DNA of 6,484 bases from an uncultured Alphaproteobacteria bacterium (GTDB lineage Bacteria > Pseudomonadota > Alphaproteobacteria > Micavibrionales > Micavibrionaceae), in NCBI GenBank assembly GCA_946481105.1, contig CAMLMM010000092.1, forward strand, positions 1 to 6,484, written 5' to 3'. The position numbers and the translations under genes were made by a program. Below the pieces are notes generated by a model that searched no databases, was not told where the DNA came from, and was given only the letters and a program-made list of their open reading frames with translations. Shown in pieces: positions 5,590-6,484 of the stretch; position 1 is the stretch's first letter; each line of letters opens with the position of its first letter.

Positions 5590-5614
5590 TTTTTGTAAAA
5601 AAATATGTGTAACA

Positions 5615-5643
5615 AAAAAGCCCTCCAATCCGGAGGGCTTTTT
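5615..5643 (+). terminator. Bidirectional terminator between the SET gene and pnp
   Basis: GCCCTCC (5620-5626) pairs with GGAGGGC (5632-5638) around the loop AATCC; five A before and five T after extend the stem to 12 bp. The symmetrical A and T tracts make it active in both directions, ending the plus-strand SET transcript and the minus-strand pnp transcript that ends 7 nt away. Confidence 0.92.
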
Positions 5644-5650
5644 GTATTCA

Positions 5651-6484
5651 CTAGGCGCTTTCGCGTTCGCCTTCTTTCGGCTCTCTTGGTTTCGGCGCAA
5701 TCGCCTCGCCGGTGGCCTGGTCAACGCGTTTCATCGACAATTTGATTTTGCCGCGCTCGTCAAATCCAGTGACCATGACTTTCACTTCCTGTCCTTCGGA
5801 CACGATATCGGTAGTTTTTGCCACGCGGTGGTCGGCGAGTTCGGAGATATGAACCAGACCGTCACGACCGCCCATGAAGTTCACGAATGCACCGAAGTCC
5901 ATAATCTTCACGACTTTGCCGTTATAGATTTTGTTCACTTCAGGCTCATCAGTGATGCCACGGATGATTTCGATAGCGGCGTCAATCGCGGCTCCGTCAA
6001 CAGCGGCGATTTTAATCGTGCCGTCGTCTTCGATATCAATTTTGGTGCCGGTTTTTTCGATGATCTCACGGATCACTTTACCGCCGGTGCCGATGACTTC
6101 GCGGATTTTGTCGGTCGGGATGTTGATCACGGCCATTTGCGGAGCAAACTGGCTGATTTCGCCACGTGACTGGGTCAGCGCTTTCGCCATTTCGCCGAGG
6201 ATATGCAGACGGCCTTGTTGGGCTTGGCCCAGAGCAATCTTCATGATTTCCTCGGTGATTGAGGTGATCTTGATGTCCATTTGCAGCGCGGTAATACCAT
6301 CGGCGGTACCGGCCACTTTGAAGTCCATATCGCCCAGGTGATCTTCGTCACCGAGGATGTCAGACAGAACGGCAAAATCTTTGCCTTCTTTAATCAGACC
6401 CATCGCGATACCGGCCACTGGCTTGGTCAGCGGAACACCCGCATCCATTAATGACAGGGATGTACCGCATACGGTCGCCATCGA
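5651..6484 (-). CDS. pnp: Polynucleotide phosphorylase, C-terminal part (5' end off window)
   Basis: PNPase degrades RNA 3' to 5' using phosphate, releasing nucleoside diphosphates, and is part of the bacterial RNA-decay machinery. The 277 visible residues cover the end of the second RNase PH-like catalytic core, then a KH and an S1 RNA-binding domain. Core landmarks are [35 protein letters not shown] and [12 protein letters not shown]; the conserved aspartates of these belong to the metal-dependent active site. The KH domain (about 119-176, counted from the first visible codon) has the GTGG loop with VIREI. The S1 domain (about 186-254) begins [17 protein letters not shown] and includes [14 protein letters not shown] charged tail ends GERESA. 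Compared with the roughly 700-residue family length, some 420-430 N-terminal residues lie beyond the right edge, so no start is visible. No defects are seen. The sequence looks alphaproteobacterial. Confidence 0.97.
   Translation of the reverse strand, partial: SMATVCGTSLSLMDAGVPLTKPVAGIAMGLIKEGKDFAVLSDILGDEDHLGDMDFKVAGTADGITALQMDIKITSITEEIMKIALGQAQQGRLHILGEMAKALTQSRGEISQFAPQMAVINIPTDKIREVIGTGGKVIREIIEKTGTKIDIEDDGTIKIAAVDGAAIDAAIEIIRGITDEPEVNKIYNGKVVKIMDFGAFVNFMGGRDGLVHISELADHRVAKTTDIVSEGQEVKVMVTGFDERGKIKLSMKRVDQATGEAIAPKPREPKEGERESA

Noticed and set aside
5558..6169. Plus-strand open frame of 203 codons over pnp
   Set aside because: It runs antisense to clear PNPase KH and S1 domains and across the bidirectional terminator; its Phe/Asp/His-rich protein is the mirror of the pnp codons.
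5931..6341. Plus-strand open frame of 136 codons
   Set aside because: It is also antisense to pnp, with Ile/Ser-rich sequence typical of a shadow frame.
1..6484. CRISPR array, toxin-antitoxin pair, insertion sequence or defence system
   Set aside because: No regularly spaced repeats, no transposase motifs, no inverted-repeat ends and no recognisable defence domains were found. The P-loop protein at 1-447 recalls zeta toxin only in its general fold, and no antitoxin-like partner is adjacent.

Overview
The window reads as a stretch of an alphaproteobacterial chromosome. The best evidence is the C-terminal part of polynucleotide phosphorylase (PNPase), whose catalytic-core end, KH and S1 sequences look alphaproteobacterial to me; this is a judgement by eye, not a search. 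Promoters of ordinary sigma70 type, hairpin terminators with T-runs and tightly packed minus-strand genes fit a free-living Gram-negative bacterium. No transposase, integrase, phage gene, CRISPR array or rRNA is visible.

Layout, left to right. 1-447 (minus): the N-terminal part of a small P-loop kinase-like protein, cut by the window edge. 453-479: a terminator hairpin. 486-575 (minus): tRNA-Ser(UGA) with an encoded CCA end and a likely promoter at 605-633. 631-1840 (minus): two adjacent, diverged paralogues of an unrecognised family, 4 nt apart, with a good promoter at 1881-1908. 1917-4088 (minus): a compact three-gene unit in the order DUF817 membrane protein, cytoplasmic glycerophosphodiester phosphodiesterase, seven-helix membrane protein of unknown function; the first two overlap by 11 nt and the last two are 2 nt apart. 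4089-4459: a non-coding, mostly AT-rich stretch with an inverted repeat, a G-rich small reading frame on the plus strand that appears broken by a one-base shift, and a strong terminator. 4460-5014 (minus): a two-helix membrane protein with a PH-like cytoplasmic part. 5158-5589 (plus): a stand-alone SET-domain protein. 5615-5643: a bidirectional terminator. 5651-6484 (minus): the 3' end of pnp.

How the genes may work together: the DUF817/phosphodiesterase/membrane-protein cluster suggests a membrane or phospholipid turnover function, because the enzyme releases glycerol-3-phosphate from deacylated phospholipids and its two partners are integral membrane proteins. That link is inferred from gene packing only. 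tRNA-Ser and pnp are housekeeping genes; the SET protein and the paralogue pair are the accessory elements. The most unusual items are the unrecognised tandem pair and the frameshifted glycine-rich small reading frame at 4306-4415. I found no clear evidence of a complete new multi-gene system.
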